Positions 8,042-16,687 of a DNA stretch of 64,000 nt are shown in pieces. Numbering within the stretch: position 1 is the stretch's first letter; every line of letters starts with the position of its first letter. The DNA comes from Aquicella siphonis (lineage in GTDB: Bacteria > Pseudomonadota > Gammaproteobacteria > DSM-16500): assembly GCF_902459485.1 (NCBI RefSeq), contig NZ_LR699119.1, positions 310,001 to 374,000 of the forward strand, in the 5' to 3' direction. The translations under genes were made by a program, and so were the position numbers. The notes below the pieces were generated by a model. That model was not told where the DNA came from and did not search any database. It was given only the letters and a program-made list of their open reading frames with translations.

Positions 8042-9808
8042 TTATCTGGTTTCAGCGGCGGCGACTTTCTTTTTCACAATCCAACCGGATAATTCCTGTT
8101 TTTCTTCATCGGACAAACTGTCCTGAGAGGCTTTTGCGAGCAGGCGGTTGATTTCTTCATCGATGCCGAGCAGGGTGATCTGGCGCATGGCCCAGAGAAA
8201 CTCACTGGCAAGACCGGTTTCGGGAATCATGTGTTCCCAGCACGCCAGACTGGCGACAAAAGACTCTTCTTTTTGTCCGCGCCAAAATTCGATCAGGGAA
8301 GCGGTATTCATGCCGGGACGTTGTCTGAGGAGTTCAGTGAGGCGTCTCAAAAAGGTATAACCCGGCAAGCGGTTGTCCGGCAAAGGATCCGTGAGCAGGG
8401 CTGCCAGGGACGGGTTTTGCACCATCAGTGCCAGAGCGGTTTGCATGGGCGGTTTGAGTTTGGGTCTGGCAAGGTCGGTCTGGGTTTCCTGCGGGGGATT
8501 GGGCATGGACTGCGGCACCGCGGCACCCGGGTTTTTGATTTGCAGCTTCAATTCATTGACATCAATTCGGGCACGTTTGGCCAGTTCTTCCACCAGGATT
8601 TCCGGCAGAATGCCGCCAGGAATCTGCTTGATAAAACCCAGTGCGGATGCGGCAAAACGCGCGCGCCCTTCCATGGTGGCGAGATCGCACTGGCGTCCCA
8701 GGGTTTGAAAGAAAAAAGCCGAAAGAGACGCGGCTGATACCAGGCGCTTTTCAAATGCAGGCTTGCCTTCCTTGCGTACCAGGGAGTCAGGGTCTTCGCC
8801 GTCGGGTAAAAAGAGGAAACGGATTTGCAGGTTGTCCTGCAGGAGCGGGAACAAGACTTGCAGGGCGCGCCATGCGGCGGTACGCCCAGCCTCATCGCCG
8901 TCAAAACAGAAGACGATTTCTGAAGTATAGCGCATCAGTCTGTGCAAGTGATGACTGGTGGTTGCTGTCCCCAGTGTGGCAACTGCATAGGTGATATCAT
9001 GTTGAAAGAGTGCTACTACATCCATATAGCCTTCGACCACCAGTATGCGGTCCAGCTTATGGCTGGATTTCAGGGCTTGATAGAGTCCGTATAATTCATG
9101 GCCTTTCTGGAACAAGGCGGTTTCCGGCGAATTCAGATACTTGGGTTCGCCCTGGTCCAGAATACGTCCTCCAAATCCGATGATTCGACCGCGGTAATCA
9201 TGAATGGGAAACATGACACGGTCGCGAAAACGGTCGTAAAATCCCCCTTCTTCCTTCTTGATGATAAGCCCGGCGTCTAGCAGCCGTTTTTTTTCAGCTT
9301 CAGATTTGCCGAACTGATCAAGAACATGGCTCCAGCCTGGGGGGGCGTATCCGAGGCTGAACAATTTTGCGATTTTTCCGGAAATGCCGCGGCTTTTTAA
9401 ATAACGGATGGCGCGCTGCGAGCGGCGCATCTGATCGTAATAATCCTGCGTGACCTGCAGCATGAGCTCGAATAAGGCGGGGAGCGAATCTTCTTTTTTG
9501 GCGGCGGGACCGGCATGCGGAACTTCCATGCCGGCCTGGCGCGCCAGTGTTTCTATGGCTTCCGGGAAGCTCAGGCGCTCATGCTGGATCATGAAATCAA
9601 TGGCATTGCCATGTGCTCCGCAGCCGAAACAATAATAGAATTGTTTGGGCTGGCTGACAGAAAAGGAAGCGCTTTTTTCATTATGAAACGGGCAGCGAGC
9701 GAAGTAATTGCTGCCCGATTTTTTCCGCAAGGGAACTTGCGCGTTGATGAGGTCAACAATGTCAATCTTGGCTAAAAGTAATTCGATAAACTCCCGTGGG
9801 ATATTCAC
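8042..9808 (-). CDS. dnaG: DNA primase
   Basis: 588 residues. It makes RNA primers at the replication fork. The N-terminal CHC2 zinc finger is complete (Cys39-x2-His42 ... Cys60-x2-Cys63). The TOPRIM core follows with V-V-E-G-Y-M-D-V (catalytic Glu) and F-C-F-D-G-D-E-A-G (metal-binding Asp pair). The C-terminal region, about residues 430-588, is the divergent helicase-binding domain, which binds DnaB. The start is GTG at 9808, well placed after GAGGT. It sits between yqeY and rpoD, the same operon logic as the E. coli rpsU-dnaG-rpoD unit, with yqeY inserted as in many other Gammaproteobacteria. Confidence 0.97.
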   Translation of the reverse strand: MNIPREFIELLLAKIDIVDLINAQVPLRKKSGSNYFARCPFHNEKSASFSVSQPKQFYYCFGCGAHGNAIDFMIQHERLSFPEAIETLARQAGMEVPHAGPAAKKEDSLPALFELMLQVTQDYYDQMRRSQRAIRYLKSRGISGKIAKLFSLGYAPPGWSHVLDQFGKSEAEKKRLLDAGLIIKKEEGGFYDRFRDRVMFPIHDYRGRIIGFGGRILDQGEPKYLNSPETALFQKGHELYGLYQALKSSHKLDRILVVEGYMDVVALFQHDITYAVATLGTATTSHHLHRLMRYTSEIVFCFDGDEAGRTAAWRALQVLFPLLQDNLQIRFLFLPDGEDPDSLVRKEGKPAFEKRLVSAASLSAFFFQTLGRQCDLATMEGRARFAASALGFIKQIPGGILPEILVEELAKRARIDVNELKLQIKNPGAAVPQSMPNPPQETQTDLARPKLKPPMQTALALMVQNPSLAALLTDPLPDNRLPGYTFLRRLTELLRQRPGMNTASLIEFWRGQKEESFVASLACWEHMIPETGLASEFLWAMRQITLLGIDEEINRLLAKASQDSLSDEEKQELSGWIVKKKVAAAETR

Positions 9809-9840
9809 GTTGTGACCTCATCTCGGATCCGTTCTGCCGC

Positions 9841-9883
9841 ACTATCACTATAAAAGAGAGTGACTGTTCTTTAGAGTGATAGT
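9841..9883. repeat. 9-bp inverted repeat upstream of dnaG
   Basis: ACTATCACT (9841-9849) is exactly complementary to AGTGATAGT (9875-9883) with a 25-base spacer. It lies 33-75 bases before the dnaG start. It could be an operator or an RNA stem in the yqeY-dnaG intergenic region; no regulator is known from the sequence. Confidence 0.35.
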
Positions 9884-10005
9884 TATAACAGAGCCGGACA
9901 GGTTTAGGTAGCCGGAATGGCGTGATCCGGCAAGTGCCGGGTTTGAATGCCTGTGGATAACGCCGACGTGCCTATGATGATAATGGGAATGGAGCCTGGC
10001 GGATA

Positions 10006-10458
10006 TTATCCCGCCAGTTTTTCCTTGACCTTGGAGCTGACTACGGTCATGTCAGCCTTGCCTTGCAGTTTGGTCTTCAAAACGCCCATGACTTTGCCCA
10101 TGTCTTTTGCGGAAGTCGCGCCGGATTCCTGTATGGCGGCAACAACAGCTTGTTCCACTTCGGTTTCGGAAAGCTGGGCAGGGAGGTATTGCTGAATGAT
10201 GCGGACTTCTTCCATTTCTTTCTGTGCCAGGTCCTGGCGGTTGCCGGCTTCGAACTGGGAAATGGAATCCCGGCGCTGCTTGATCATTTTGTTCAGGGTG
10301 GCGATGATCTGTTCATCGCTTAATTCAATCCTTTCATCCACTTCCCGCTGTTTGAGGGCGGCCATGATAAGGCGTATGGTGGCCAGGCGTTCTTTTTCCT
10401 GGCTGCGCATGGCGACTTTCATATCTTCAAGGATTTTGTCCTTGATCACAGATGTCAT
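10006..10458 (-). CDS. yqeY: GatB/YqeY domain protein
   Basis: 150 residues from ATG 10458, preceded by GGGAG at good spacing; the frame extends upstream to 10530 without a better start and would overlap rpsU. The whole protein is the YqeY helical fold (I-K-D-K-I-L-E-D-M-K-V-A-M-R-S-x-E-K-E-R-L at the N-terminus, Q-Y-L-P-A-Q-L-S-E-x-E in the middle, D-M-G-K-V-M-G-V-L near the end). It resembles the C-terminal tRNA-binding domain of the GatB amidotransferase subunit, but stand-alone members have no proven reaction. Position between rpsU and dnaG suggests co-expression with translation and replication genes. Confidence 0.93.
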   Translation of the reverse strand: MTSVIKDKILEDMKVAMRSQEKERLATIRLIMAALKQREVDERIELSDEQIIATLNKMIKQRRDSISQFEAGNRQDLAQKEMEEVRIIQQYLPAQLSETEVEQAVVAAIQESGATSAKDMGKVMGVLKTKLQGKADMTVVSSKVKEKLAG

Positions 10459-10483
10459 CGGATTGCTCCCGCTAAAGAAATGG

Positions 10484-10735
10484 TTAAGCAGCTTCTTTCT
10501 TGCCGCCCGTGCCGATAGGCTGGCGGTCACGCTCTAAAGCCATATGCTCACGTAAAATCTTCTTCTGGTAGCGCTTGACGGCGGCAGCTTTTTTACGCTT
10601 ACGTTTCCAGGTGGGTTTTTCGTAGAATTCATGACGTCTCAAGTCAGCAAGAATGCCGGCTTTTTCACAAAGACGCTTAAAGCGGCGCAGGCTTAATTCA
10701 AAATTTTCATTATCTCTTACACGTACTGTTGGCAT
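10484..10735 (-). CDS. rpsU: 30S ribosomal protein S21
   Basis: 83 residues; the core ([21 protein letters not shown], then [17 protein letters not shown]) is the S21 family. Bacterial S21 sits near the mRNA exit/anti-Shine-Dalgarno region of the small subunit and helps initiation. The protein is about 12 residues longer than the E. coli form (71), with an extra tail ending G-G-K-K-E-A-A. It is the first gene of the rpsU-yqeY-dnaG-rpoD cluster, and the 157 bases upstream should hold the cluster promoter. Confidence 0.97.
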   Translation of the reverse strand: MPTVRVRDNENFELSLRRFKRLCEKAGILADLRRHEFYEKPTWKRKRKKAAAVKRYQKKILREHMALERDRQPIGTGGKKEAA

Positions 10736-10892
10736 AACGTAAGCTGTATCCTAAATTATTAATCAATGAAGAGCGCCAATTCTAATGCCAGAAGCGGAGA
10801 AATGCAAAGACTAGGTATGCTTCCCTCTTCCCGGCTCCCGCCAATGATCAAAAATGAACCACACATTATTCATTATAATGCCAATAGGATGC

Positions 10893-11771
10893 TTATTGAT
10901 GTGCTTTTGGCTTTTTTGTCAATATTTTCCTGATGGATTCCACAATCATCTGAATGGCTTTGATATCGCGGTTGCTGCCATGATACAGCACACAAATCTC
11001 ATCATCATAATTCGGCGCTTTAGGGAGGGGATTAAGGTGTTTTGAGCGGGCGATTTTTTCCGGCAAAATACCAATTCCGCAGTTGTTCGCCGTCAGTTCA
11101 GCAATGACTTCCAGGCTATTTGTCGTGAGCAGCCGGCTGGGAAGCGTGCCGGCTTTTTTCAGTTTTCTTAAAATCGCCTGGGTCTGCATCAAATCCGGGT
11201 CGCAGATGAGCAAGGCCTGGGAAGAATGAATATCCTGAATGGCTCTCTGTCCCTGGCCTTTCCAAAGCGTGATTCTGTCATCATCCAGTTTTTTGATGAC
11301 CAGGTCGGGGTGTTTGACGGGGTTGACCACTATGCCTATGTCTACAGACAGATTGATGATTTGCTCAGTGACTTTGCGTGAACTGTCATGTTTCAGGTGG
11401 ATTTCCAGGTCAGGATAGCTTTCCAGCAAATCGCCCAAAACGCGAGGCAGGAAGTAAAGCGCGACCGACGGATGGCAGCCGATTTTAAACGATCCCTGCA
11501 CTTCATGCACGGAAGCGAGGGTTTCAGACTTGATGGTGTCCCATTGCTGCAATAATTTTCTCGCGTGCAGCAGTAATTGTTTCCCGGCCTTGGTGAGAGA
11601 GACGCCGCGTTTGTGACGAATCAGGATGGCGGTGCCGACAGCTGTTTCCAGCCGCTGCATGGCAAGCGTCAGGGAGGGCTGGCTGATGCCTATGGTTTCC
11701 GCGGCGCGCGAAAGATTTAACAGATTGGCAACTTCAAGGAAGTAAGTCAGGTCTGTGGAAGAGGGTATCAT
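10893..11771 (-). CDS. LysR-type transcriptional regulator
   Basis: 292 residues, full length for the family. Residues 1-60 form the winged helix-turn-helix (F-L-E-V-A-N-L-L-N-L-S-R-A-A-E, I-S-Q-P-S-L-T-L-A-M-Q-R-L-E). Residues 90-290 form the periplasmic-binding-protein-like effector domain (G-x-F-K-I-G-C-H-P-S-V-A; D-I-G-I-V-V-N-P; a C-terminal G-I-G-I-L-P). AGGAG is well placed before the ATG. The regulated genes and ligand are unknown; LysR proteins often control a divergent neighbour, which here would be tsaD, an unlikely target. It is inserted between rpsU and tsaD, which are direct divergent neighbours in E. coli, so it probably arrived separately. Confidence 0.92.
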   Translation of the reverse strand: MIPSSTDLTYFLEVANLLNLSRAAETIGISQPSLTLAMQRLETAVGTAILIRHKRGVSLTKAGKQLLLHARKLLQQWDTIKSETLASVHEVQGSFKIGCHPSVALYFLPRVLGDLLESYPDLEIHLKHDSSRKVTEQIINLSVDIGIVVNPVKHPDLVIKKLDDDRITLWKGQGQRAIQDIHSSQALLICDPDLMQTQAILRKLKKAGTLPSRLLTTNSLEVIAELTANNCGIGILPEKIARSKHLNPLPKAPNYDDEICVLYHGSNRDIKAIQMIVESIRKILTKKPKAHQ

Positions 11772-11937
11772 GTCTTTTTACTCCTGAGTGGCTCGATATT
11801 TCGCGGTTGTTTGTGCCGGCAAGAAAAAAGTCAACGGATTCTGGTGTGTATTCATGGCCAGTGACATTGACGCTATCTATTTTTAAGCGAAAACCGCTAG
11901 AATATGACACATTTTTTTGATCCAGGTAAAGGCGGCC

Positions 11938-12945
11938 ATGCGTGTTTTAGGCATAGAAACTTCTTGCGATGAGACGGGTGTTGCAATCTATGATTCCGAT
12001 CGCGGCCTGCTTGCGCATGCGCTTTACAGCCAGACGGCGATTCATGCGCAGTGGGGCGGGGTGGTGCCGGAGCTGGCATCGCGCGACCATGTGCGCAAGA
12101 CCCTTCCCTTGATAGAAGAAGTGCTTGGCGGCGCAGGGCTGGCGGGAAAAGATCTGGACGGCATTGCCTATACCAAGGGGCCTGGCCTGGTGGGAGCGCT
12201 ATTAATCGGCGCCATGCTGGGACGTACACTGGGGTTTGCCTGGGGGATCCCCGCTATCGGCGTGCATCATCTGGAGGGGCATCTGCTGGCACCCTTTCTG
12301 GAACCCGAGCCGCCAGCCTTTCCATTTCTGGCGTTGCTGGTTTCCGGGGGGCATACCGAATTGGTGAAAGTCGAAAAGCTGGGAAAATATGAAATCCTGG
12401 GCGACACCCTGGATGACGCCGCTGGGGAAGCGTTTGACAAGACCGCCAAGTTATTGGGTCTGGGATACCCGGGCGGCGCCGCACTGGCAAAACTGGCGGA
12501 ACGGGGATCTTCGGGCCGTTTTCATTTTCCCCGTCCCATGACAGACCGGCCGGGTCTGGATTTCAGCTTCAGCGGGCTCAAGACTTTCGCCCTGAATACG
12601 ATTGAAGCAAATGAAAAGGACGATCAAACACGCGCTGATATCGCGCGGGCGTTTGAAGAAGCCGTGGTGGAAACGCTGACTATCAAATGCCGCCGTGCAC
12701 TGCGGGAAACAGGGCTGCGGACGCTGGTCGTCGCGGGCGGAGTGGGAGCGAATACCGCGTTAAGGCATGCGCTGCATGTCATGTGCAAGAAACTCGAGGC
12801 CTTACTGTATTTTCCCAGGCTGGAATTCTGCACTGACAATGGGGCGATGATTGCATATGTCGGCTGTCAGCGGCTGCTTGCCGGCGCGCAGGATGACTTA
12901 AGCGTGGAAGTCTATCCGCGCTGGCCGTTGGATCGTTTGGAGTGA
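11938..12945 (+). CDS. tsaD: tRNA N6-threonylcarbamoyladenosine transferase catalytic subunit
   Basis: 335 residues from ATG 11938 ([13 protein letters not shown] is the conserved start; an in-frame extension to 11917 is not typical). It transfers threonylcarbamoyl from its AMP ester to A37 of ANN-decoding tRNAs, working with TsaB and TsaE. The metal-binding H-x-x-x-H is present (His111, His115), as is the ASKHA nucleotide fold ([17 protein letters not shown]). Its helper tsaE lies at 21316 in this window. It is divergent from the rpsU cluster as in E. coli, except for the intervening LysR gene, and convergent with plsY. Confidence 0.97.
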   Translation: MRVLGIETSCDETGVAIYDSDRGLLAHALYSQTAIHAQWGGVVPELASRDHVRKTLPLIEEVLGGAGLAGKDLDGIAYTKGPGLVGALLIGAMLGRTLGFAWGIPAIGVHHLEGHLLAPFLEPEPPAFPFLALLVSGGHTELVKVEKLGKYEILGDTLDDAAGEAFDKTAKLLGLGYPGGAALAKLAERGSSGRFHFPRPMTDRPGLDFSFSGLKTFALNTIEANEKDDQTRADIARAFEEAVVETLTIKCRRALRETGLRTLVVAGGVGANTALRHALHVMCKKLEALLYFPRLEFCTDNGAMIAYVGCQRLLAGAQDDLSVEVYPRWPLDRLE

Positions 12946-12966
12946 GCATGGCGCGCTGCCGCCGTT

Positions 12967-13569
12967 TCAGCGGTTTTTTCTGCCTATCCGGCTTTCTTCA
13001 CCGTTAATCAGTTTGAGGATATTGCTGCGGTGGCGGAAAAATAAAATCAGAGTCATGACCGCGACCGTGAGAGTCCAGGCCGTGTTTGCGGTGAAAATCC
13101 AGATGAAAACGGGGGCGAGCAGGGAGGCGGTAAGCGAGGAAAGAGAGGAATAGCGCGAAAGCGCGGCGGTCGCTCCCCACGCTGCCATCCAGCACAAACC
13201 TGTAGGCCAGTTCAGCGCAAGCAGACATCCTAGCGCGGTCGCGACACCTTTGCCTCCCTCGAAGCGGAAATACACAGGATACAAATGCCCAAGGAATGCA
13301 GCGAAGGCGACCAGTGCCAAACCTTCTGATCCGAATCCCCATCCTTTCGCAATCACCACCGGGATGACGCCTTTGAGCAAGTCACCCAGCAGGGTAATGG
13401 CCGCGGCTTTTTTTCCGCCTATACGCAAGACATTTGTTGCGCCGGGGTTGCGTGAACCCTGGGTGCGCGGATCGGGTAATCCCATGACTTTGCAGACAAG
13501 GATGGCGCTTGATATTGAACCCATGAGGTAAGCAGCGATGACGCCGGCAGCGATCTCGAAATTCGGCAT
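12967..13569 (-). CDS. plsY: Acyl-phosphate:glycerol-3-phosphate acyltransferase
   Basis: 200 residues, polytopic inner-membrane enzyme with about five helices. It acylates glycerol-3-phosphate from acyl-phosphate, the first step of phospholipid synthesis. Family motifs are visible: G-S-R-N-P-G-A-T-N-V-L-R near residue 38-49, L-G-D-L-L-K-G, and F-E-G-G-K-G-V-A-T near 103-111. The convergent tsaD/plsY pair shares a 21-base gap; in E. coli plsY (ygiH) is also close to tsaD. No plsX is seen in the window. Confidence 0.96.
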   Translation of the reverse strand: MPNFEIAAGVIAAYLMGSISSAILVCKVMGLPDPRTQGSRNPGATNVLRIGGKKAAAITLLGDLLKGVIPVVIAKGWGFGSEGLALVAFAAFLGHLYPVYFRFEGGKGVATALGCLLALNWPTGLCWMAAWGATAALSRYSSLSSLTASLLAPVFIWIFTANTAWTLTVAVMTLILFFRHRSNILKLINGEESRIGRKNR

Positions 13570-13649
13570 AGGATTTAAGTGCCTTCAGGTAAAAGGTGGG
13601 GATAATTTACATGAGGAGGGGGCGGCTGCCAACTCCTTGCGAGCATGGA

Positions 13650-14492
13650 TTAAAAGCCGAATTTGACGACGGTCTCCTGAGGCTGCAGCAAAAGCGCCGC
13701 ACTTGAAAACGCAGCGACAGACTGGTCATGCAGCTTGGGTTCGATATGCTTGTTTCGCATATGCAGGATGGCAGCCGTGGTATTGAGATGGTTGCACAAA
13801 TCAGCCAGAACGTCATTCACCTTGTCCGGAAAAATTATCACGAGACGCTGAATATATTTGTTCAGTGAATCCCAGAAAAAATTCACTGTCCCATGCTGGG
13901 CGCACTCCTTCTGATAGCGGGATTTTCTTGCCAGCGTTTCCGTGGCGGTAAACGATAGCGGCACGTGCTCTTGGTAAGTCTTGTATTCATTTTCTGCGTA
14001 GATATTGTGCGGGTCGATGACAATGGCTTTCTCGTATAAAAATAAAATGGCGGAGAGAATATCTGCTTCTTGCGGCGTGTGTGTATGCCGTTTTTGCCGA
14101 TGATAAAGAGCGATTTCACGCAAAATTTCGCTGAGATGAAAATATTTCAATCCCTGTGGATTCATGAGGCCCAGATGTTGTTCCAGGGCGACCACTAAAG
14201 GTGGCTTGGCCAACACAGGCTGCACGACTGGAAATAGAGAATTCTGTTTTAGTCCGGGTGAGGTCGTTTCTGCACCTCTGATGCGTTTCGGCTGCGAACA
14301 ATCTGTGATGTCAAACTCCGTTGGATTGACTGTTTCCAGTCTCGTATCAGGCCGCCCCGGTTCTTCCACGGTTGCCGAGCTTGTATTGTTATTGCGAAAT
14401 GCGGCAAGCAGGCGTTTTTTGGGCGGGAGATGCGCGGTTCTGCTTGATTTCATGTTGGGCCTCATGGATGATTGAGCGCGAAATGATGTCAT
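13650..14492 (-). CDS. Orphan protein, candidate effector
   Basis: 280 residues; AGGA lies 7-8 bases before ATG 14492. I do not recognise the family. The first 90 residues look disordered and carry two basic patches (P-P-K-K-R-L-L near 23-29 and Q-P-K-R-I-R-G near 67-73) that could act as nuclear localisation signals in a host. The rest (about 95-270) is alpha-helical, with one TPR-like stretch (Y-E-K-A-I-V-I-D-P-H-N-I-Y-A-E-N) near 155-170. No signal peptide or membrane helix. It is a single gene between plsY and orn, which are unrelated core genes. In Legionellales, isolated genes of this kind are often secreted effectors; that is inference from context only. Confidence 0.6.
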   Translation of the reverse strand: MTSFRAQSSMRPNMKSSRTAHLPPKKRLLAAFRNNNTSSATVEEPGRPDTRLETVNPTEFDITDCSQPKRIRGAETTSPGLKQNSLFPVVQPVLAKPPLVVALEQHLGLMNPQGLKYFHLSEILREIALYHRQKRHTHTPQEADILSAILFLYEKAIVIDPHNIYAENEYKTYQEHVPLSFTATETLARKSRYQKECAQHGTVNFFWDSLNKYIQRLVIIFPDKVNDVLADLCNHLNTTAAILHMRNKHIEPKLHDQSVAAFSSAALLLQPQETVVKFGF

Positions 14493-14655
14493 TATGATTC
14501 CTGTTTTGTCAATTATGATAAAAAAATGGGTTATACAGTCAGTATAAAAATGCTAGGATTGAATCGCTGTCTGAATTGGGATTCAGGCGGGTTACCGGGG
14601 AGGATATCCATCCATGCCGGTGGTGATAGATAGTATGACACAAGGATAAAATGCC

Positions 14656-15219
14656 ATGCCGCTCAACCCAAGCAATCTTATCTGGATCGATCTCGAAATG
14701 ACCGGGCTTAATCCGGAACGCGACCGCATTATTGAAATCGCAACCGTGGTGACAGATTCAGACTTGAATGTGCTGGCTGAAGGCCCGGAGTTTGCTATCC
14801 ATCAGTCCGGTTCACTGCTGGAGCAAATGGATGAATGGAATACGCGTCAGCATAATGATTCCGGACTGGTTGGGCGTGTACAGGAAAGCGTAATAACCGA
14901 ACAAATGGCTGAAACCGCTACGCTGGAGTTTTTGAGGAAATATGTTCCGGAAGGAAAGTCGCCCATGTGCGGCAACAGCGTCTGGCAGGACAGGCGTTTT
15001 CTGTCGCGATTCATGCCGGAGCTGGAAAAATATTTTCACTATCGCATGATAGACGTCAGCACGCTGAAAGAACTCGCGCTACGCTGGGCGCCCAAGATAT
15101 ACGGCGGATATCAGAAAGAATCCAGACACCTTGCGCTGGCTGACATTCATGATTCCATAGGCGAACTGCGTTATTACCGGGAGCGCCTGCTGAATCAGGG
15201 CGTGTTAAAAACAAGCTAG
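14656..15219 (+). CDS. orn: Oligoribonuclease
   Basis: 187 residues. A DEDDh 3'-5' exonuclease that degrades 2-5 nt RNAs and pGpG left from c-di-GMP turnover. Motifs: Asp12 and Glu14 in W-I-D-L-E-M-T-G-L, a middle Asp within the V-W-Q-D-R-R-F-L block, and the C-terminal [10 protein letters not shown] with the final His and Asp. Full length for the family (about 180). An upstream ATG at 14650 is out of frame, so ATG 14656 is used. It is convergent with queG (10-base gap); orn and queG are also neighbours in many Gammaproteobacteria. Confidence 0.97.
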   Translation: MPLNPSNLIWIDLEMTGLNPERDRIIEIATVVTDSDLNVLAEGPEFAIHQSGSLLEQMDEWNTRQHNDSGLVGRVQESVITEQMAETATLEFLRKYVPEGKSPMCGNSVWQDRRFLSRFMPELEKYFHYRMIDVSTLKELALRWAPKIYGGYQKESRHLALADIHDSIGELRYYRERLLNQGVLKTS

Positions 15220-15229
15220 TTCTCCAAGC

Positions 15230-16288
15230 TCAGGTTCTTTCTTTGGCTGCTGTCAGCTGTCTTTCCAGCGCCCATGTCGTGTGCTCCCGCACCATGGCGG
15301 AGGGATGCTGCAGCCGGCTGCGTAATGAGTGGATAACTGCTTCGCTGCGTGGTGCGTTGCCCAGAGCGACGGCGATATTTCGCAGCCAGCATGCATGGCC
15401 GATACGGCGGATAGCGGAACCCTCGGTCTTTTTCAGGAAAATTTCTTCTGTCCAGGCAAACAATTCAATCAGATCGGGCGACGAAAAATCATGACGGGGG
15501 TGAAAATCCTGTTCTTGTGTGGGTTTGGCGAACTTGTTCCATGGGCAAACCAGCTGGCAGTCATCGCAGCCATAGATGCGGTTGCCTATCAATGGCCGCA
15601 GCTCCGCGGGTATGGCGTCACGTAATTCAATAGTGAGATAGGAAATGCAGCGGCGCGCATCCAGCTGATAGGGTCCGATAATGGCCTGGGTGGGGCAAAC
15701 GTCCAGACAGGCTGTGCAACTGCCGCAATGGCTTTTTGTCATGGGCTCATCAATCGGCAGGGGCAAGTCTGTGTAGATTTCTCCGAGAAAAAACCATGAG
15801 CCGGTTTTGGGATGAATGAGATTGGTATGTTTGCCTATCCAGCCAAGTCCGGCTTTTTCAGCAATGGGTTTTTCCAGGACGGGCGCGCTGTCACAAAATG
15901 CCCGGTAACCGAATTCGCCCGCGAGCAGGCTGATTTTTTCCGCCAGATGGTCCAGCCGTTTACGCATCAGTCTATGATAGTCACGCCCGAGAGCGTAGCG
16001 GGAGATATAGCCTTTTTGTGTATCCCGCAGTACTTGCATGCAGTGGGTGTCCGGCGGCAGGTAGTCCAGGCGCGCCGAGATGATGCGCAGGGTGCCAGGG
16101 ATCAGTTCGCCTGGCCGTGCGCGTTTACTGCCATGTTTTTCCATATAATCCATTTTGCCGTGCATGCCTTGAGCCAGCCACTGAAGAAAACGCTGCTCAT
16201 AATGGGCAAGGTCAGTATCGGCGATGCCGATTTGCTGAAAACCCAGTTCGCGCCCCCACTGTCTGATTTTGTCTTTTATTGAATGCAT
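15230..16288 (-). CDS. queG: Epoxyqueuosine reductase
   Basis: 352 residues. It reduces epoxyqueuosine to queuosine in tRNA using cobalamin and two [4Fe-4S] clusters. The N-terminal cobalamin-binding domain includes Y-A-L-G-R-D-Y-H near residues 97-104. The ferredoxin-like part has C-G-S-C-T-A-C-L-D-V-C-P around 191-202 and G-C-D-D-C-Q-L-V-C-P-W-N around 239-250, and a HEAT-like helical tail follows. All cluster cysteines are present. The ribosome site is weak. It is convergent with orn. Confidence 0.96.
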   Translation of the reverse strand: MHSIKDKIRQWGRELGFQQIGIADTDLAHYEQRFLQWLAQGMHGKMDYMEKHGSKRARPGELIPGTLRIISARLDYLPPDTHCMQVLRDTQKGYISRYALGRDYHRLMRKRLDHLAEKISLLAGEFGYRAFCDSAPVLEKPIAEKAGLGWIGKHTNLIHPKTGSWFFLGEIYTDLPLPIDEPMTKSHCGSCTACLDVCPTQAIIGPYQLDARRCISYLTIELRDAIPAELRPLIGNRIYGCDDCQLVCPWNKFAKPTQEQDFHPRHDFSSPDLIELFAWTEEIFLKKTEGSAIRRIGHACWLRNIAVALGNAPRSEAVIHSLRSRLQHPSAMVREHTTWALERQLTAAKERT

Positions 16289-16687
16289 AGGAAATGTTTT
16301 GACACAAACTGCTATTAATAGGTAATATTAATGCAGATTATAATAGATTAATTACTTATGCGCCAAACACTCTTGAACAGGTTTTCTTCTGTGCCGCTGT
16401 TTCACAGCGACGGGCGCATTTCTTATATCCGCTTTTTTTCCTTTTATTTTGCCTGCGCACGCAGGTAACTCAACTTAATATTACAAATCATATTCTTAAA
16501 AAACACCGGGCCTGAAGGGAAGCCTGATCCTGCTCGCGCTTGCCTGTCGCAAGGCGAGTTTTGAAAGGCGTCATGCAGGCTGCCAGTCAAGCTGAGAAAC
16601 GCGGGGGAAGCCAGCGTTTTGCCGCGGATGGTGGCAATGTCAGCAGGCCCTAGGTAATGTATAACGAATGTAAAGAGGAAAAACAGA
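16289..16687 (+). other. Long intergenic leader upstream of the first TyrP-like gene
   Basis: The only gap above 300 bases. It holds a promoter-like site (16299-16328), a perfect 6-bp hairpin CGCTGT-TTC-ACAGCG (16395-16409), a pyrimidine/T-rich tract (16431-16450) and a second perfect hairpin CCTGCG-CA-CGCAGG (16452-16465). No convincing ORF with a ribosome site was found on either strand; a minus-strand frame here runs on into the antisense of the permease. It probably encodes a 5' untranslated leader of about 350 bases. Confidence 0.45.
16299..16328 (+). promoter_or_regulatory. Candidate sigma-70 promoter for the first TyrP-like gene
   Basis: Exact -35 TTGACA at 16299-16304, 18-base spacer, and TAATAT at 16323-16328 as -10 (4 of 6 matches). 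Transcription would leave a leader of about 350 bases before ATG 16688. Confidence 0.4.

Noticed and set aside
12946-12990. Possible terminator between tsaD and plsY
   Set aside because: Only a 4-bp CCGC/GCGG stem precedes the T-run and it overlaps the plsY end; not enough to support a terminator.
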